Origin: Oceanobacillus sp. FSL K6-2867
GTDB lineage: Bacteria; Bacillota; Bacilli; Bacillales; Amphibacillaceae
Assembly: GCF_037963145.1 (NCBI RefSeq)
Contig: NZ_CP150144.1
Span: 1,612,001 to 1,676,000 of the forward strand
Length of the DNA stretch: 64,000 nt
Direction of reading: 5' to 3'
In this document: piece by piece, positions 62,075-64,000 of the stretch
Layout of the letters: each line of letters begins with the position of its first letter
How positions within the stretch are numbered: the first letter of the stretch is position 1
Translations under genes and position numbers: made by a program
The notes under the pieces: model-generated
Seen by the model: the letters and a program-made list of their open reading frames with translations, nothing else
Database searches by the model: none
Told to the model about the DNA's origin: nothing

Positions 62075-62683
62075 TTATTTTTTCATAAACATTTGTGTCC
62101 AATAGTGACCTGATTTCACATAACCGACACCGATATGCGTATAGTCTTTACTTAAAATGTTCGCCCGATGTCCTGAACTATTCATCCAAGCATTTACCAC
62201 TTGCTGTGCAGTGCTTTGACCTTTCGCGATATTTTCACCAGCTGATTTGTATTTAATGCCATAGTTTTGCATCATTGTGAACGGTGAACCATATGTAGGA
62301 CTTGTATGACTGAAGTATCCTTTATCTTTCATATCCTGCGACTTATGCTTCGCAACTCTAGCAAGCTCCCAATCGTATTTTAATGCAGGCAAACCAGCAT
62401 TTGCTCTCTCTGCATTAACAAGACGAATGACCTCTTGTTCCACTTGATATTCATTATTTGGTGGAATCTGCAAGCTTTGTCCTGGATAAATAAGATTCGG
62501 ATTTTTTAATTGTGAATTTGCTCCGATAATCTCACTAACTCCTGTTTGTGTTTTTAGAGCGATTTTCCAAATCGTATCCCCTGGAGCAACCGTATATGAA
62601 CTAGCTGCAAACGCAGCAGTCGGTATTAGTAATGATAATGAAATAATTAATGCAAAAATCAATTTGCTAATCTTCTTGAACAT
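62075..62683 (-). CDS. Secreted LysM-CAP domain protein
   Basis: 202 residues: signal peptide ending AAFAAS (about residue 28), one LysM (29-73, YTVAPGDTIWKIA...LIYPGQSLQIP) and a CAP/SCP domain (about 80-202) with HTSPTYGSPF, GENIAKGQ and HRANILSKDYTHIGVGY. This layout matches YkwD/SafA-type wall proteins of bacilli; CAP function is unknown. AAGGAGG precedes ATG 62683. No terminator is seen before the argS promoter. Confidence 0.9.
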   Translation of the reverse strand: MFKKISKLIFALIISLSLLIPTAAFAASSYTVAPGDTIWKIALKTQTGVSEIIGANSQLKNPNLIYPGQSLQIPPNNEYQVEQEVIRLVNAERANAGLPALKYDWELARVAKHKSQDMKDKGYFSHTSPTYGSPFTMMQNYGIKYKSAGENIAKGQSTAQQVVNAWMNSSGHRANILSKDYTHIGVGYVKSGHYWTQMFMKK

Positions 62684-62805
62684 ATTCTATATCCTCCTTA
62701 TTTCTATGTTAATAGGATATATAGTTTCATAGAAAAAATCATTATAAAAAAATTGGATGTATTTTTACAGAATGATTACGGTAATATTACACTTTTAGAA
62801 ACATG

Positions 62806-62858
62806 AAAAAAGCCGCCCTCAATTAAACAAAATTTAATTGAAACGCGGCTATTTCCGG
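62806..62858 (-). terminator. Terminator of the DUF4097 gene
   Basis: Minus-strand AGCCGC...CAATTAAA pairs with TTTAATTG...GCGGCT, with an internal 4-nt loop, then six T. Confidence 0.85.
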
Positions 62859-62860
62859 TT

Positions 62861-63718
62861 TTACTTTTCTACTGTAATACCACCATTATTCGCTGTTAGT
62901 TTAATAAGATTATCTCCATCTCCAACAACTGTATTCCAATTCGAGTTACCAAAAATCCTTGCTTTTCCGTTATCGACCTTTACATCAAAGACTGCATTTG
63001 TCGGTTTGTTTTCTGTTTGAATATTTATTCGCCCATTATTTGTACTGAAGTCAATTGGGCGATCTAAATGTTCCGTAACGAGTGTAATTTTTCCGTTGCT
63101 CGTTCTTCCCTTCAGCTCTCCCTCAACATTTTCCAATTTGATTTCTCCATTGTCTGCTTCACTAATAACCTCCGAGCTCTGTATATCTTTCAGCTCAATT
63201 CGGCCATTATTTGTTGTTACATGTAATTCATTTACGTCTAAGTCGCTCGCACTTGTTCGTCCATTATTCGAGTTTATATGCATTTCACTCGCTTCTAGTT
63301 CATGGGCATCAATACGCCCATTATCTGTATCAATTTGAATTGTCTCATATGCCTTTTCCGGCACATAAACCGTCAGCTTTGGGGATGAAAATGAAAAATC
63401 GAAGTTAAAAAATTTAAACCACTTTTCCTTAACAGTAACTGACAGCATACTGCCTTCTACATCTGCTTTTACATCATACTTCGGGTTTTTTTCGGTGTTC
63501 CCACTAAATTCAACGGTCGTGGTTTCGTTATTTGAAGGAACAACTTCTACCACCGCATTATTTGACTGAACTGCAATCTCTTCATAAACCTCATCTTTTA
63601 GTTCAATTGTTTCTGGTACATAGTTTTCGTTTTTCGACCCTACTGTGAAAATTGTTCCGATAATCCCTATTAATAATAAAGTTAATGCAATGGCGGCTAT
63701 CTTTTTAATATTATGCAT
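62861..63718 (-). CDS. DUF4097 beta-strand-repeat protein
   Basis: 285 residues: one N-terminal membrane helix, then a beta-helix-like domain (about 95-285) built from repeats of NNGRI/DNGEI type, a feature of DUF4097 proteins such as YvlB and LiaG. It is anchored with the repeat domain outside. It overlaps the upstream HAAS-type gene by 8 bp, and such pairs usually follow a PadR gene, here beyond the window. Possible role in envelope stress signalling, not established. Confidence 0.85.
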   Translation of the reverse strand: MHNIKKIAAIALTLLLIGIIGTIFTVGSKNENYVPETIELKDEVYEEIAVQSNNAVVEVVPSNNETTTVEFSGNTEKNPKYDVKADVEGSMLSVTVKEKWFKFFNFDFSFSSPKLTVYVPEKAYETIQIDTDNGRIDAHELEASEMHINSNNGRTSASDLDVNELHVTTNNGRIELKDIQSSEVISEADNGEIKLENVEGELKGRTSNGKITLVTEHLDRPIDFSTNNGRINIQTENKPTNAVFDVKVDNGKARIFGNSNWNTVVGDGDNLIKLTANNGGITVEK

Positions 63719-64000
63719 CTTTCATACCTCCTTTAACAACGCGCATATTAAATTTTAAATAACGGATAAAGCCGCTTGTTACGGCACGAGTTGCAAAATA
63801 CATTCCGATAGCAATAAATAGGCCAAGCCCCATCAAACCAATCGAGAAAAACAAATCAAAGAACTGGAATATTTCCGGATACATAAATGTGTTTATAAGA
63901 ACAAGTAATGGCGATACAATAAAGGAACCCGCTGCTATCCAGCCTGCAACAATGAGAGCTGCTAGTGCAATAAATGGTCCCAATACAATTACCAAATTGA
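63711..64000 (-). CDS. DUF1700/HAAS-type membrane protein (5' end beyond window)
   Basis: The C-terminal 95 codons are visible: three hydrophobic helices, a short loop and a basic tail (RYLKFNMRVVKGGMKDA). The frame continues out of the window, so TTG 63995 is not necessarily the start. The pattern is that of DUF1700 proteins, the partner of DUF4097 and PadR. It resembles in kind the HAAS protein at 4795-5427. Confidence 0.7.
   Translation of the reverse strand, partial: NLVIVLGPFIALAALIVAGWIAAGSFIVSPLLVLINTFMYPEIFQFFDLFFSIGLMGLGLFIAIGMYFATRAVTSGFIRYLKFNMRVVKGGMKDA

Noticed and set aside
1-64000. CRISPR arrays, prophage or integrative element
   Set aside because: No regularly spaced direct repeats, integrase, phage structural genes or attachment-site duplications were seen.

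Overview
The window is chromosomal DNA of a low-GC Gram-positive bacterium of the family Bacillaceae. Gene families, Shine-Dalgarno strength, frequent GTG/TTG starts and two kinds of dispersed non-coding repeat point to the Oceanobacillus/Virgibacillus/Ornithinibacillus group; this is inference from gene content, since no rRNA or species marker is present. No phage, insertion sequence with transposase, CRISPR array, rRNA or tRNA gene was seen. Both edges cut a gene: hflX on the left and a DUF1700/HAAS membrane protein on the right.

Layout. 1-7.5 kb: hflX (partial), a permuted NlpC/P60-like protein, a leftward PadR-HAAS-DUF4173-isoprenyl transferase cluster with two near-identical operators, a candidate structured RNA of about 540 nt, and nitric oxide synthase. 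7.5-20 kb: a Vga-type ABC-F protein behind a leader with terminators, an LtaS-type lipoteichoic acid synthase, an MFS transporter-amidohydrolase pair next to an AraC regulator fused to a degenerate GH39-like domain, and a quinone/catechol-response group (MhqR-like, flavin reductase, MhqD-like, CatE-like). 20-26 kb: a nickel-type ABC operon headed by NikR and interrupted by a palindromic repeat. 26-41 kb: small unknown genes, a preQ1-controlled QueT transporter, MscS channel, MetA, YfkAB, catalase, an MntABCD-type transporter, AroD, a Nudix protein and an M50-like protein with an altered active site.

41-47.7 kb holds drug-response genes: a BmrA-like exporter, a Mta-like MerR activator with a 19-bp-spacer promoter, a UvrA2-type ATPase without the UvrB-binding insertion, and a divergent protein with two MerR heads. 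47.9-54.6 kb is one rightward operon for a dTDP-4-amino-4,6-dideoxyhexose (Fuc4NAc-type) sugar plus a lipid-carrier glycosyltransferase, a small EamA/ArnE-like membrane protein and a large GT-C-like membrane protein: a complete sugar-synthesis and membrane-glycosylation pathway. 54.7-64 kb: SAP-domain protein, PlsC, an SwrC-like RND exporter, CsaA, a second-type ArgS under a T-box, a LysM-CAP secreted protein, and a HAAS-DUF4097 pair.

Themes. Several units carry readable control elements: PadR, MntR, NikR and MerR operators, a T-box, a preQ1-I riboswitch and an ABC-F attenuator. The most interesting unexplained items are the structured RNA at about 5.86-6.40 kb, the glycosylation operon, the PadR-controlled isoprenyl transferase paralogue, and the AraC/degenerate-GH39 fusion beside an amidohydrolase operon. 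All functional calls come from reading the translated sequence against remembered families; no database search was run.
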